A stretch of DNA of 64,000 nucleotides. It comes from Metellina segmentata (taxonomy: Eukaryota > Arthropoda > Arachnida > Araneae > Tetragnathidae). Location: NCBI GenBank assembly GCA_947359465.1, contig CANAIC010000106.1, positions 105,328-169,327 on the forward strand, in the 5' to 3' direction. Made by a program: the position numbers and the translations under genes. Shown piece after piece: positions 36,910 to 51,243 of the stretch (its first letter is position 1; each line of letters starts with the position of its first letter). Under the pieces are notes generated by a model, which searched no databases, was not told the origin of the DNA, and was given only the letters and a program-made list of their open reading frames with translations.

Positions 36910-37970
36910 ATATATATATATATATATATATATTTCCACTTTTACTTTTTATATTTTTATTTGCAAGAAAGAGGGGTGTTTTTACACATTTCCGATTTAT
37001 CATAGATGAATCCTAGTAAAATATGCATATAAGTGAGAAAAAAATGTGATTAGGAAGGCAATAAAGTTGGATGGAATGTTATTGAATTCAAGTGGGTATG
37101 AATGGTCCGAGATAGTTGTGAAAAGTACCCTCTTTGATATTTATTCGCAGGCAGCCAGTAAAATGGGGTTTTGACATTCAACAACAATTCACCAATGGTA
37201 AATGAAAGTATCCAACCCCTAAAGGAAGTAAAGTGCGATTTTAGAACATCTATTTGAACTTGATTGTCAAACACTACCTTTTAAAGTTTTGTTGTACCCG
37301 GTTGGCGTAGCCGTCGAATGCAACGAGAAGAGAGAACGATAAACACAGCTAACATGCTTGGAGTTATTATTAATTGAAATGACTGTTAGAACACTTTGTT
37401 CTGTGGAAACAACTATCCCTCTTTTGTAAAATCAGTTCAAAGGTATTGTTATGGGGGAAGAATAAGAAAAGATTCCATTGTTATCGGATCCTCCCATTCT
37501 TGTTCGATTGTTATTATACCGATCAATAGATTTCAGTCTTTTGCAATTCAAAAGATTTCAATTGTTGGTTGCCATTTGAATGGTTTTTATTGTATTCCAT
37601 TATTGTTCACTCAACTGTTGTCGAATGGACTGTTTAAATTTCATTCTTTCTAAGAGCATTGTCTCCACACTACTATACTATAAATAAATTTTTGTAGTAC
37701 AACAAATAAAGGCATGTTTTTCCTTTGTAGTTCTGATTAACAACATTTATGCCCTCCACGACCAGGAATCGAACAGGGAGCAGGAATATACTCGTATTTA
37801 GAGGTAAAGTTTCGATACAATTTGAAGTATTCAATAGTTTACTTAAATATGTGTAACTTTTCTCTATGCTCCCTCTAACATACAAGTATATTTCTAACCA
37901 TTTTCGAAGCAATCCCTACTGCCTTTAAATATTCCTCACTTTGTTTTTAGGTATTTATGATCAAACGTCT

Positions 37971-38080
37971 GCCCACGGGCATATTATGGTCAATTCTCCC
38001 GTTCTCATTCGATCACCAAAGATAAGCACATTCGGATGTGCTCAGTACTTGGTAGAGTGACCACTTAAGAACACCACGTG

Positions 38081-38082
<2 letters not shown>
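37971..38082 (+). pseudogene. 5S rRNA-derived pseudogene, unit 26
   Basis: Unit 36934-38142. CTTAAGAACACC variant; TA tract 38082-38142 (61 bp). Upstream GCCTTTAAAT is shared with unit 27. Confidence 0.85.
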
Positions 38083-38144
<62 letters not shown>

Positions 38145-39179
38145 CCACTTTTACTTTTTATATTTTTATTTGCAAGAAAGAGGGGTGTTTTTACACATTT
38201 CCGATTTATCATAGATGAATCCTAGTAAAATATGCATATAAGTGAGAAAAAAATGTGATTAGGAAGGCAATAAAGTTGGATGGAATGTTATTGAATTCAA
38301 GTGAGTATGAATGGTCCGAGATAGTTGTGAAAAGTACCCCCTTTGATATTTATTCGCAGGCAGCCAGTTAAATGGGGTTTTGACATTCAACAACAATTCA
38401 CCAATGGTAAATGAAAGTATCCAACCCCTAAAGGAAGTAAAGTGCGATTTTAGAACATCTATTTGAACTTGATTGTCAAACACTACCTTTTAAAGTTTTG
38501 TTGTACCCGGTTGGCGTAGCCGTCGAATGCAACGAGAAGAGAGAACGATAAACACAGCTAACATGCTTGGAGTTATTATTAATTGAAATGACTGTTAGAA
38601 CACTTTGTTCTGTGGAAACAACTATCCCTCTTTTGTAAAATCAGTTCAAAGGTATTGTTATGGGGGAAGAATAAGAAAAGATTCCATTGTTATCGGATCC
38701 TCCCATTCTTGTTCGATTGTTATTATACCGATCAATAGATTTCAGTCTTTTGCAATTCAAAAGATTTCAATTGTTGGTTGCCATTTGAATGGTTTTTATT
38801 GTATTCCATTATTGTTCACTCAACTGTTGTCGAATGGACTGTTTAAATTTCATTCTTTCTAAGAGCATTGTCTCCACACTACTATACTATAAATAAATTG
38901 TTGTAGTACAACAAATAAAGGCATGTTTTTCCTTTGTTGTTCTGATTAACAACATTTATGCCCTCCACGACCAGGAATCGAACAGGGAGCAGGAATATAC
39001 TCGTATTTAGAGGTAAAGTTTCGATACAATTTGAAGTATTCAATAGTTTACTTAAATATGTGTAACTTTTCTCTATGCTCCCTCTAACATACAAGTATAT
39101 TTCTAACCATTTTCGAAGCAATCCCTACTGCCTTTAAATATTCCTCACTTTGTTTTTAGGTATTTATGATCAAACGTCT

Positions 39180-39290
39180 GCCCACGGGCATATTATGGTC
39201 AATTCTCCCGTTCTCATTCGATCACCAAAGATAAGCACATTCGGATGTGCTCAGTACTTGGTAGAGTGACCACTTAAGAACACCACGTGC

Positions 39291-39291
<1 letters not shown>
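39180..39291 (+). pseudogene. 5S rRNA-derived pseudogene, unit 27
   Basis: Unit 38143-39421 (1279 bp, the longest). CTTAAGAACACC variant; TA tract 39291-39421 (131 bp) with a single C at 39300. Confidence 0.85.
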
Positions 39292-39423
<132 letters not shown>

Positions 39424-40458
39424 CCACTTTTACTTTTTATATTTTTATTTGCAAGAAAGAGGGGTGTTTTTACACATTTCCGATTTATCATAGATGAATC
39501 CTAGTAAAATATGCATATAAGTGAGAAAAAAATGTGATTAGGAAGGCAATAAAGTTGGATGGAATGTTATTGAATTCAAGTGAGTATGAATGGTCCGAGA
39601 TAGTTGTGAAAAGTACCCCCTTTGATATTTATTCGCAGGCAGCCAGTTAAATGGGGTTTTGACATTCAACAACAATTCACCAATGGTAAATGAAAGTATC
39701 CAACCCCTAAAGGAAGTAAAGTGCGATTTTAGAACATCTATTTGAACTTGATTGTCAAACACTACCTTTTAAAGTTTTGTTGTACCCGGTTGGCGTAGCC
39801 GTCGAATGCAACGAGAAGAGAGAACGATAAACACAGCTAACATGCTTGGAGTTATTATTAATTGAAATGACTGTTAGAACACTTTGTTCTGTGGAAACAA
39901 CTATCCCTCTTTTGTAAAATCAGTTCAAAGGTATTGTTATGGGGGAAGAATAAGAAAAGATTCCATTGTTATCGGATCCTCCCATTCTTGTTCGATTGTT
40001 ATTATACCGATCAATAGATTTCAGTCTTTTGCAATTCAAAAGATTTCAATTGTTGGTTGCCATTTGAATGGTTTTTATTGTATTCCATTATTGTTCACTC
40101 AACTGTTGTCGAATGGACTGTTTAAATTTCATTCTTTCTAAGAGCATTGTCTCCACACTACTATACTATAAATAAATTGTTGTAGTACAACAAATAAAGG
40201 CATGTTTTTCCTTTGTTGTTCTGATTAACAACATTTATGCCCTCCACGACCAGGAATCGAACAGGGAGCAGGAATATACTCGTATTTAGAGGTAAAGTTT
40301 CGATACAATTTGAAGTATTCAATAGTTTACTTAAATATGTGTAACTTTTCTCTATGCTCCCTCTAACATACAAGTATATTTCTAACCATTTTCGAAGCAA
40401 TCCCTACTGCCTTCAAATATTCCTCACTTTGTTTTTAGGTATTTATGATCAAACGTCT

Positions 40459-40570
40459 GCCCACGGGCATATTATGGTCAATTCTCCCGTTCTCATTCGA
40501 TCACCAAAGATAAGCACATTCGGATGTGCTCAGTACTTGGTAGAGTGACCACTTAGGAACACCACGTGCT
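40459..40570 (+). pseudogene. 5S rRNA-derived pseudogene, unit 28
   Basis: Unit 39422-40594. Standard body; TA tract 40570-40594 (25 bp), the same length as in unit 25. Confidence 0.85.
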
Positions 40571-41631
40571 ATATATATATATATATATATATATTTCCAC
40601 TTTTACTTTTTATATTTTTATTTGCAAGAAAGAGGGGTGTTTTTACACATTTCCGATTTATCATAGATGAATCCTAGTAAAATATGCATATAAGTGAGAA
40701 AAAAATGTGATTAGGAAGGCAATAAAGTTGGATGGAATGTTATTGAATTCAAGTGAGTATGAATGGTCCGAGATAGTTGTGAAAAGTACCCCCTTTGATA
40801 TTTATTCGCAGGCAGCCAGTAAAATGGGGTTTTGACATTCAACAACAATTCACCAATGGTAAATGAAAGTATCCAACCCCTAAAGGAAGTAAAGTGCGAT
40901 TTTAGAACATCTATTTGAACTTGATTGTCAAACACTACCTTTTAAAGTTTTGTTGTACCCGGTTGGCGTAGCCGTCGAATGCAACGAGAAGAGAGAACGA
41001 TAAACACAGCTAACATGCTTGGAGTTATTATTAATTGAAATGACTGTTAGAACACTTTGTTCTGTGGAAACAACTATCCCTCTTTTGTAAAATCAGTTCA
41101 AAGGTATTGTTATGGGGGAAGAATAAGAAAAGATTCCATTGTTATCGGATCCTCCCATTCTTGTTCGATTGTTATTATACCGATCAATAGATTTCAGTCT
41201 TTTGCAATTCAAAAGATTTCAATTGTTGGTTGCCATTTGAATGGTTTTTATTGTATTCCATTATTGTTCACTCAACTGTTGTCGAATGGACTGTTTAAAT
41301 TTCATTCTTTCTAAGAGCATTGTCTCCACACTACTATACTATAAATAAATTTTTGTAGTACAACAAATAAAGGCATGTTTTTCCTTTGTTGTTCTGATTA
41401 ACAACATTTATGCCCTCCACGACCAGGAATCGAACAGGGAGCAGGAATATACTCGTATTTAGAGGTAAAGTTTCGATACAATTTGAAGTATTCAATAGTT
41501 TACTTAAATATGTGTAACTTTTCTCTATGCTCCCTCTAACATACAAGTATATTTCTAACCATTTTCGAAGCAATCCCTACTGCCTTCAAATATTCCTCAC
41601 TTTGTTTTTAGGTATTTATGATCAAACGTCT

Positions 41632-41743
41632 GCCCACGGGCATATTATGGTCAATTCTCCCGTTCTCATTCGATCACCAAAGATAAGCACATTCGGATGT
41701 GCTCAGTACTTGGTAGAGTGACCACTTAGGAACACCACGTGCG
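41632..41743 (+). pseudogene. 5S rRNA-derived pseudogene, unit 29
   Basis: Unit 40595-41771. Ends GTGCG instead of GTGCT; TA tract 41744-41771 (28 bp). Confidence 0.85.
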
Positions 41744-42134
41744 ATATATATATATATATATATATATATATTTCCACTTTTACTTTTTATATTTTTATTT
41801 GCAAGAAAGAGGGGTGTTTTTACACATTTCCGATTTATCATAGATGAATCCTAGTAAAATATGCATATAAGTGAGAAAAAAATGTGATTAGGAAGGCAAT
41901 AAAGTTGGATGGAATGTTATTGAATTCAAGTGAGTATGAATGGTCCGAGATAGTTGTGAAAAGTACCCCCTTTGATATTTATTCGCAGGCAGCCAGTAAA
42001 ATGGGGTTTTGACATTCAACAACAATTCACCAATGGTAAATGAAAGTATCCAACCCCTAAAGGAAGTAAAGTGCGATTTTAGAACATCTATTTGAACTTG
42101 ATTGTCAAACACTACCTTTTAAAGTTTTGTTGTA

Positions 42135-42155
42135 CCCGGTTGTAGAGAACGATAA
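42135..42155 (+). other. 25-bp deletion in the GC-rich spacer segment of unit 30
   Basis: Other units read GGTTGGCGTAGCCGTCG followed by AATGCAACGAGAAG here; unit 30 jumps from GGTTG to TAGAGAACG. This is the only copy that lacks this part of the spacer, the most GC-rich stretch of the unit, so the segment is not required for persistence of a unit. Confidence 0.85.
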
Positions 42156-42783
42156 ACACAGCTAACATGCTTGGAGTTATTATTAATTGAAATGACTGTT
42201 AGAACACTTTGTTCTGTGGAAACAACTATCCCTCTTTTGTAAAATCAGTTCAAAGGTATTGTTATGGGGGAAGAATAAGAAAATATTCCATTGTTATCGG
42301 ATGCTCCCATTCTTGTTCGATTGTTATTATACCGATCAATAGATTTCAGTCTTTTGCAATTGAAAAGATTTCAATTGTTGGTTGCCATTTGAATGGTTTT
42401 TATTGTATTCCATTATTGTTCACTCAACTGTTGTCGAATGGACTGTTTAAATTTCATTCTTTCTAAGAGCATTGTCTCCACACTACTATACTATAAATAA
42501 ATTGTTGTAGTACAACAAATAAAGGCATGTTTTTCCTTTGTTGTTCTGATTAACAACATTTATGCCCTCCACGACCAGGAATCGAACAGGGAGCAGGAAT
42601 ATACTCGTATTTAGAGGTAAAGTTTCGATACAATTTGAAGTATTCCATAGTTTACTTAAATATGTGTAACTTTTCTCTATGCTCCCTCTAACATACAAGT
42701 ATATTTCTAACCATTTTCGAAGCAATCCCTACTGCCTTCAAATATTCCTCACTTTGTTTTTAGGTATTTATGATCAAACGTCT

Positions 42784-42893
42784 GCCCACGGCCATATTAT
42801 GGTCAATTCTCCCGTTCTCATTCGATCACCAAAGATAAGCACATTCGGATGTGCTCAGTACTTGGTAGAGTGACCACTTAAGAACACCACGTG

Positions 42894-42895
<2 letters not shown>
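42784..42895 (+). pseudogene. 5S rRNA-derived pseudogene, unit 30
   Basis: Unit 41772-42959. Variant GCCCACGGCCAT with CTTAAGAACACC; TA tract 42895-42959 (65 bp). The unit also has a 25-bp spacer deletion near 42142. Confidence 0.85.
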
Positions 42896-42961
<66 letters not shown>

Positions 42962-43995
42962 CCACTTTTACTTTTTATATTTTTATTTGCAAGAAAGAGG
43001 GGTGTTTTTACACATTTCCGATTTATCATAGATGAATCCTAGTAAAATATGCATATAAGTGAGAAAAAAATGTGTTTAGGAAGGCAATAAAGTTGGATGG
43101 AATGTTAATGAATTCAAGTGAGTATGAATGGTCCGAGATAGTTGTGAAAAGTACCCCCTTTGATATTTATTCGCAGGCAGCCAGTAAAATGGGGTTTTGA
43201 CATTCAACAACAATTCACCAATGGTGAATGAAAGTATCCAACCCCTAAAGGAAGTAAAGTGCGATTTTAGAACATCTATTTGAACTTGATTGTCAAACAC
43301 TACCTTTTAAACTTTGTTGTACCCGGTTGGCGTAGCCGTCGAATGCAACGAGAAGAGAGAACGATAAACACAGCTAACATGCTTGGAGTTATTATTAATT
43401 GAAATGACTGTTAGAACACTTTGTTCTGTGGAAACAACTATCCCTCTTTTGTAAAATCAGTTCAGAGGTATTGTTATGGGGGAAGAATAAGAAAAGATTC
43501 CATTGTTATCGGATCCTCCCATTCTTGTTCGATTGTTATTATACCGATCAATAGATTTCAGTCTTTTGCAATTCAAAAGATTTCAATTGTTGGTTGCCAT
43601 TTGAATGGTTTTTATTGTATTCCATTATTGTTCACTCAACTGTTGTCGAATGGACTGTTTAAATTTCATTCTTTCTAAGAGCATTGTCTCCACACTACTA
43701 TACTATAAATAAATTGTTGTAGTACAACAAATAAAGGCATGTTTTTCCTTTGTTGTTCTGATTAACAACATTTATGCCCTCCACGACCAGGAATCGAACA
43801 GGGAGCAGGAATATACTCGTATTTAGAGGTAAAGTTTCGATACAATTTGAAGTATTCAATAGTTTACTTAAATATGTGTAACTTTTCTCTATGCTCCCTC
43901 TAACATACAAGTATATTTCTAACCATTTTCGAAGCAATCCCTACTGCCTTCAAATATTCCTCACTTTGTTTTTAGGTATTTATGATCAAACGTCT

Positions 43996-44105
43996 GCCCA
44001 CGGGCATATTATGGTCAATTCTCCCGTTCTCATTCGATCACCAAAGATAAGCACATTCGGATGTGCTCAGTACTTGGTAGAGTGACCACTTAGGAACACC
44101 ACGTG

Positions 44106-44107
<2 letters not shown>
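43996..44107 (+). pseudogene. 5S rRNA-derived pseudogene, unit 31
   Basis: Unit 42960-44141. Standard body; TA tract 44107-44141 (35 bp). Spacer markers GGTGAATG and TTCAGAGG recur in unit 33. Confidence 0.85.
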
Positions 44108-44143
<36 letters not shown>

Positions 44144-45178
44144 CCACTTTTACTTTTTATATTTTTATTTGCAAGAAAGAGGGGTGTTTTTACACATTTC
44201 CGATTTATCATAGATGAATCCTAGTAAAATATGCATATAAGTGAGAAAAAAATGTGATTAGGAAGGCAATAAAGTTGGATGGAATGTTATTGAATTCAAG
44301 TGGGTATGAATGGTCCGAGATAGTTGTGAAAAGTACCCTCTTTGATATTTATTCGCAGGCAGCCAGTAAAATGGGGTTTTGACATTCAACAACAATTCAC
44401 CAATGGTAAATGAAAGTATCCAACCCCTAAAGGAAGTAAAGTGCGATTTTAGAACATCTATTTGAACTTGATTGTCAAACACTACCTTTTAAAGTTTTGT
44501 TGTACCCGGTTGGCGTAGCCGTCGAATGCAACGAGAAGAGAGAACGATAAACACAGCTAACATGCTTGGAGTTATTATTAATTGAAATGACTGTTAGAAC
44601 ACTTTGTTCTGTGGAAACAACTATCCCTCTTTTGTAAAATCAGTTCAAAGGTATTGTTATGGGGGAAGAATAAGAAAAGATTCCATTGTTATCGGATCCT
44701 CCCATTCTTGTTCGATTGTTATTATACCGATCAATAGATTTCAGTCTTTTGCAATTCAAAAGATTTCAATTGTTGGTTGCCATTTGAATGGTTTTTATTG
44801 TATTCCATTATTGTTCACTCAACTGTTGTCGAATGGACTGTTTAAATTTCATTCTTTCTAAGAGCATTGTCTCCACACTACTATACTATAAATAAATTGT
44901 TGTAGTACAACAAATAAAGGCATGTTTTTCCTTTGTTGTTCTGATTAACAACATTTATGCCCTCCACGACCAGGAATCGAACAGGGAGCAGGAATATACT
45001 CGTATTTAGAGGTAAAGTTTCGATACAATTTGAAGTATTCAATAGTTTACTTAAATATGTGTAACTTTTCTCTATGCTCCCTCTAACATACAAGTATATT
45101 TCTAACCATTTTCGAAGCAATCCCTACTGCCTTCAAATATTCCTCACTTTGTTTTTAGGTATTTATGATCAAACGTCT

Positions 45179-45288
45179 GCCCACGGGCATATTATGGTCA
45201 ATTCTCCCGTTCTCATTCGATCACCAAACATGAGCACATTCGGATGTGCTCAGTACTTGGTAGAGTGACCACTTAGGAACACCACGTG

Positions 45289-45290
<2 letters not shown>
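45179..45290 (+). pseudogene. 5S rRNA-derived pseudogene, unit 32
   Basis: Unit 44142-45324 (1183 bp). First copy with ACCAAACATGAGC in place of ACCAAAGATAAGC; TA tract 45290-45324 (35 bp). Confidence 0.85.
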
Positions 45291-45326
<36 letters not shown>

Positions 45327-46361
45327 CCACTTTTACTTTTTATATTTTTATTTGCAAAAAAGAGGGGTGTTTTTACACATTTCCGATTTATCATAGATGA
45401 ATCCTAGTAAAATATGCATATAAGTGAGAAAAAAATGTGATTAGGAAGGCAATAAAGTTGGATGGAATGTTATTGAATTCAAGTGAGTATGAATGGTCCG
45501 AGATAGTTGTGAAAAGTACCCCCTTTGATATTTATTCGCAGGCAGCCAGTAAAATGGGGTTTTGACATTCAACAACAATTCACCAATGGTGAATGAAAGT
45601 ATCCAACCCCTAAAGGAAGTAAAGTGCGATTTTAGAACATCTATTTGAACTTGATTGTCAAACACTACCTTTTAAAGTTTTGTTGTACCCGGTTGGCGTA
45701 GCCGTCGAATGCAACGAGAAGAGAGAACGATAAACACAGCTAACATGCTTGGAGTTATTATTAATTGAAATGACTGTTAGAACACTTTGTTCTGTGGAAA
45801 CAACTATCCCTCTTTTGTAAAATCAGTTCAGAGGTATTGTTATGGGGGAAGAATAAGAAAAGATTCCATTGTTATCGGATCCTCCCATTCTTGTTCGATT
45901 GTTATTATACCGATCAATAGATTTCAGTCTTTTGCAATTCAAAAGATTTCAATTGTTGGTTGCCATTTGAATGGTTTTTATTGTATTCCATTATTGTTCA
46001 CTCAACTGTTGTCGAATGGACTGTTTAAATTTCATTCTTTCTAAGAGCATTGTCTCCACACTACTATACTATAAATAAATTGTTGTAGTACAACAAATAA
46101 AGGCATGTTTTTCCTTTGTTGTTCTGATTAACAACATTTATGCCCTCCACGACCAGGAATCGAACAGGGAGCAGGAATATACTCGTATTTAGAGGTAAAG
46201 TTTCGATACAATTTGAAGTATTCAATAGTTTACTTAAATATGTGTAACTTTTCTCTATGCTCCCTCTAACATACAAGTATATTTCTAACCATTTTCGAAG
46301 CAATCCCTACTGCCTTCAAATATTCCTCACTTTGTTTTTAGGTATTTATGATCAAACGTCT

Positions 46362-46471
46362 GCCCACGGGCATATTATGGTCAATTCTCCCGTTCTCATT
46401 CGATCACCAAAGATAAGCACATTCGGATGTGCTCAGTACTTGGTAGAGTGACCACTTAGGAACACCACGTG

Positions 46472-46473
<2 letters not shown>
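46362..46473 (+). pseudogene. 5S rRNA-derived pseudogene, unit 33
   Basis: Unit 45325-46509. AAGATAAGC type, as in unit 31; TA tract 46473-46509 (37 bp). Confidence 0.85.
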
Positions 46474-46511
<38 letters not shown>

Positions 46512-47546
46512 CCACTTTTACTTTTTATATTTTTATTTGCAAGAAAGAGGGGTGTTTTTACACATTTCCGATTTATCATAGATGAATCCTAGTAAAATAT
46601 GCATATAAGTGAGAAAAAAATGTGATTAGGAAGGCAATAAAGTTGGATGGAATGTTATTGAATTCAAGTGGGTATGAATGGTCCGAGATAGTTGTGAAAA
46701 GTACCCTCTTTGATATTTATTCGCAGGCAGCCAGTAAAATGGGGTTTTGACATTCAACAACAATTCACCAATGGTAAATGAAAGTATCCAACCCCTAAAG
46801 GAAGTAAAGTGCGATTTTAGAACATCTATTTGAACTTGATTGTCAAACACTACCTTTTAAAGTTTTGTTGTACCCGGTTGGCGTAGCCGTCGAATGCAAC
46901 GAGAAGAGAGAACGATAAACACAGCTAACATGCTTGGAGTTATTATTAATTGAAATGACTGTTAGAACACTTTGTTCTGTGGAAACAACTATCCCTCTTT
47001 TGTAAAATCAGTTCAAAGGTATTGTTATGGGGGAAGAATAAGAAAAGATTCCATTGTTATCGGATCCTCCCATTCTTGTTCGATTGTTATTATACCGATC
47101 AATAGATTTCAGTCTTTTGCAATTCAAAAGATTTCAATTGTTGGTTGCCATTTGAATGGTTTTTATTGTATTCCATTATTGTTCACTCAACTGTTGTCGA
47201 ATGGACTGTTTAAATTTCATTCTTTCTAAGAGCATTGTCTCCACACTACTATACTATAAATAAATTGTTGTAGTACAACAAATAAAGGCATGTTTTTCCT
47301 TTGTTGTTCTGATTAACAACATTTATGCCCTCCACGACCAGGAATCGAACAGGGAGCAGGAATATACTCGTATTTAGAGGTAAAGTTTCGATACAATTTG
47401 AAGTATTCAATAGTTTACTTAAATATGTGTAACTTTTCTCTATGCTCCCTCTAACATACAAGTATATTTCTAACCATTTTCGAAGCAATCCCTACTGCCT
47501 TCAAATATTCCTCACTTTGTTTTTAGGTATTTATGATCAAACGTCT

Positions 47547-47656
47547 GCCCACGGGCATATTATGGTCAATTCTCCCGTTCTCATTCGATCACCAAACATG
47601 AGCACATTCGGATGTGCTCAGTACTTGGTAGAGTGACCACTTAGGAACACCACGTG

Positions 47657-47658
<2 letters not shown>
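47547..47658 (+). pseudogene. 5S rRNA-derived pseudogene, unit 34
   Basis: Unit 46510-47692 (1183 bp). ACATGAGC type; TA tract 47658-47692 (35 bp). Shares GTGGGTATG with unit 32. Confidence 0.85.
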
Positions 47659-47694
<36 letters not shown>

Positions 47695-48729
47695 CCACTT
47701 TTACTTTTTATATTTTTATTTGCAAAAAAGAGGGGTGTTTTTACACATTTCCGATTTATCATAGATGAATCCTAGTAAAATATGCATATAAGTGAGAAAA
47801 AAATGTGATTAGGAAGGCAATAAAGTTGGATGGAATGTTATTGAATTCAAGTGAGTATGAATGGTCCGAGATAGTTGTGAAAAGTACCCTCTTTGATATT
47901 TATTCGCAGGCAGCCAGTAAAATGGGGTTTTGACATTCAACAACAATTCACCAATGGTAAATGAAAGTATCCAACCCCTAAAGGAAGTAAAGTGCGATTT
48001 TAGAACATCTATTTGAACTTGATTGTCAAACACTACCTTTTAAAGTTTTGTTGTACCCGGTTGGCGTAGCCGTCGAATGCAACGAGAAGAGAGAACGATA
48101 AACACAGCTAACATGCTTGGAGTTATTATTAATTGAAATGACTGTTAGAACACTTTGTTCTGTGGAAACAACTATCCCTCTTTTGTAAAATCAGTTCAAA
48201 GGTATTGTTATGGGGGAAGAATAAGAAAAGATTCCATTGTTATCGGATCCTCCCATTCTTGTTCGATTGTTATTATACCGATCAATAGATTTCAGTCTTT
48301 TGCAATTCAAAAGATTTCAATTGTTGGTTGCCATTTGAATGGTTTTTATTGTATTCCATTATTGTTCACTCAACTGTTGTCGAATGGACTGTTTAAATTT
48401 CATTCTTTCTAAGAGCATTGTCTCCACACTACTATACTATAAATAAATTGTTGTAGTACAACAAATAAAGGCATGTTTTTCCTTTGTTGTTCTGATTAAC
48501 AACATTTATGCCCTCCACGACCAGGAATCGAACAGGGAGCAGGAATATACTCGTATTTAGAGGTAAAGTTTCGATACAATTTGAAGTATTCAATAGTTTA
48601 CTTAAATATGTGTAACTTTTCTCTATGCTCCCTCTAACATACAAGTATATTTCTAACCATTTTCGAAGCAATCCCTACTGCCTTCAAATATTCCTCACTT
48701 TGTTTTTAGGTATTTATGATCAAACGTCT

Positions 48730-48839
48730 GCCCACGGGCATATTATGGTCAATTCTCCCGTTCTCATTCGATCACCAAACATGAGCACATTCGGATGTGC
48801 TCAGTACTTGGTAGAGTGACCACTTAGGAACACCACGTG

Positions 48840-48841
<2 letters not shown>
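48730..48841 (+). pseudogene. 5S rRNA-derived pseudogene, unit 35
   Basis: Unit 47693-48875 (1183 bp). ACATGAGC type; TA tract 48841-48875 (35 bp). Confidence 0.85.
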
Positions 48842-48877
<36 letters not shown>

Positions 48878-49912
48878 CCACTTTTACTTTTTATATTTTT
48901 ATTTGCAAGAAAGAGGGGTGTTTTTACACATTTCCGATTTATCATAGATGAATCCTAGTAAAATATGCATATAAGTGAGAAAAAAATGTGATTAGGAAGG
49001 CAATAAAGTTGGATGGAATGTTATTGAATTCAAGTGAGTATGAATGGTCCGAGATAGTTGTGAAAAGTACCCTCTTTGATATTTATTCGCAGGCAGCCAG
49101 TAAAATGGGGTTTTGACATTCAACAACAATTCACCAATGGTAAATGAAAGTATCCAACCCCTAAAGGAAGTAAAGTGCGATTTTAGAACATCTATTTGAA
49201 CTTGATTGTCAAACACTACCTTTTAAAGTTTTGTTGTACCCGGTTGGCGTAGCCGTCGAATGCAACGAGAAGAGAGAACGATAAACACAGCTAACATGCT
49301 TGGAGTTATTATTAATTGAAATGACTGTTAGAACACTTTGTTCTGTGGAAACAACTATCCCTCTTTTGTAAAATCAGTTCAAAGGTATTGTTATGGGGGA
49401 AGAATAAGAAAAGATTCCATTGTTATCGGATCCTCCCATTCTTGTTCGATTGTTATTATACCGATCAATAGATTTCAGTCTTTTGCAATTCAAAAGATTT
49501 CAATTGTTGGTTGCCATTTGAATGGTTTTTATTGTATTCCATTATTGTTCACTCAACTGTTGTCGAATGGACTGTTTAAATTTCATTCTTTCTAAGAGCA
49601 TTGTCTCCACACTACTATACTATAAATAAATTGTTGTAGTACAACAAATAAAGGCATGTTTTTCCTTTGTTGTTCTGATTAACAACATTTATGCCCTCCA
49701 CGACCAGGAATCGAACAGGGAGCAGGAATATACTCGTATTTAGAGGTAAAGTTTCGATACAATTTGAAGTATTCAATAGTTTACTTAAATATGTGTAACT
49801 TTTCTCTATGCTCCCTCTAACATACAAGTATATTTCTAACCATTTTCGAAGCAATCCCTACTGCCTTCAAATATTCCTCACTTTGTTTTTAGGTATTTAT
49901 GATCAAACGTCT

Positions 49913-50022
49913 GCCCACGGGCATATTATGGTCAATTCTCCCGTTCTCATTCGATCACCAAACATGAGCACATTCGGATGTGCTCAGTACTTGGTAGAGT
50001 GACCACTTAGGAACACCACGTG

Positions 50023-50024
<2 letters not shown>
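49913..50024 (+). pseudogene. 5S rRNA-derived pseudogene, unit 36
   Basis: Unit 48876-50058 (1183 bp). ACATGAGC type; TA tract 50024-50058 (35 bp). Confidence 0.85.
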
Positions 50025-50060
<36 letters not shown>

Positions 50061-51095
50061 CCACTTTTACTTTTTATATTTTTATTTGCAAGAAAGAGGG
50101 GTGTTTTTACACATTTCCGATTTATCATAGATGAATCCTAGTAAAATATGCATATAAGTGAGAAAAAAATGTGATTAGGAAGGCAATAAAGTTGGATGGA
50201 ATGTTATTGAATTCAAGTGAGTATGAATGGTCCGAGATAGTTGTGAAAAGTACCCTCTTTGATATTTATTCGCAGGCAGCCAGTAAAATGGGGTTTTGAC
50301 ATTCAACAACAATTCACCAATGGTAAATGAAAGTATCCAACCCCTAAAGGAAGTAAAGTGCGATTTTAGAACATCTATTTGAACTTGATTGTCAAACACT
50401 ACCTTTTAAAGTTTTGTTGTACCCGGTTGGCGTAGCCGTCGAATGCAACGAGAAGAGAGAACGATAAACACAGCTAACATGCTTGGAGTTATTATTAATT
50501 GAAATGACTGTTAGAACACTTTGTTCTGTGGAAACAACTATCCCTCTTTTGTAAAATCAGTTCAAAGGTATTGTTATGGGGGAAGAATAAGAAAAGATTC
50601 CATTGTTATCGGATCCTCCCATTCTTGTTCGATTGTTATTATACCGATCAATAGATTTCAGTCTTTTGCAATTCAAAAGATTTCAATTGTTGGTTGCCAT
50701 TTGAATGGTTTTTATTGTATTCCATTATTGTTCACTCAACTGTTGTCGAATGGACTGTTTAAATTTCATTCTTTCTAAGAGCATTGTCTCCACACTACTA
50801 TACTATAAATAAATTGTTGTAGTACAACAAATAAAGGCATGTTTTTCCTTTGTTGTTCTGATTAACAACATTTATGCCCTCCACGACCAGGAATCGAACA
50901 GGGAGCAGGAATATACTCGTATTTAGAGGTAAAGTTTCGATACAATTTGAAGTATTCAATAGTTTACTTAAATATGTGTAACTTTTCTCTATGCTCCCTC
51001 TAACATACAAGTATATTTCTAACCATTTTCGAAGCAATCCCTACTGCCTTCAAATATTCCTCACTTTGTTTTTAGGTATTTATGATCAAACGTCT

Positions 51096-51205
51096 GCCCA
51101 CGGGCATATTATGGTCAATTCTCCCGTTCTCATTCGATCACCAAACATGAGCACATTCGGATGTGCTCAGTACTTGGTAGAGTGACCACTTAGGAACACC
51201 ACGTG

Positions 51206-51207
<2 letters not shown>
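51096..51207 (+). pseudogene. 5S rRNA-derived pseudogene, unit 37
   Basis: Unit 50059-51241 (1183 bp). ACATGAGC type; TA tract 51207-51241 (35 bp). Confidence 0.85.
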
Positions 51208-51243
<36 letters not shown>
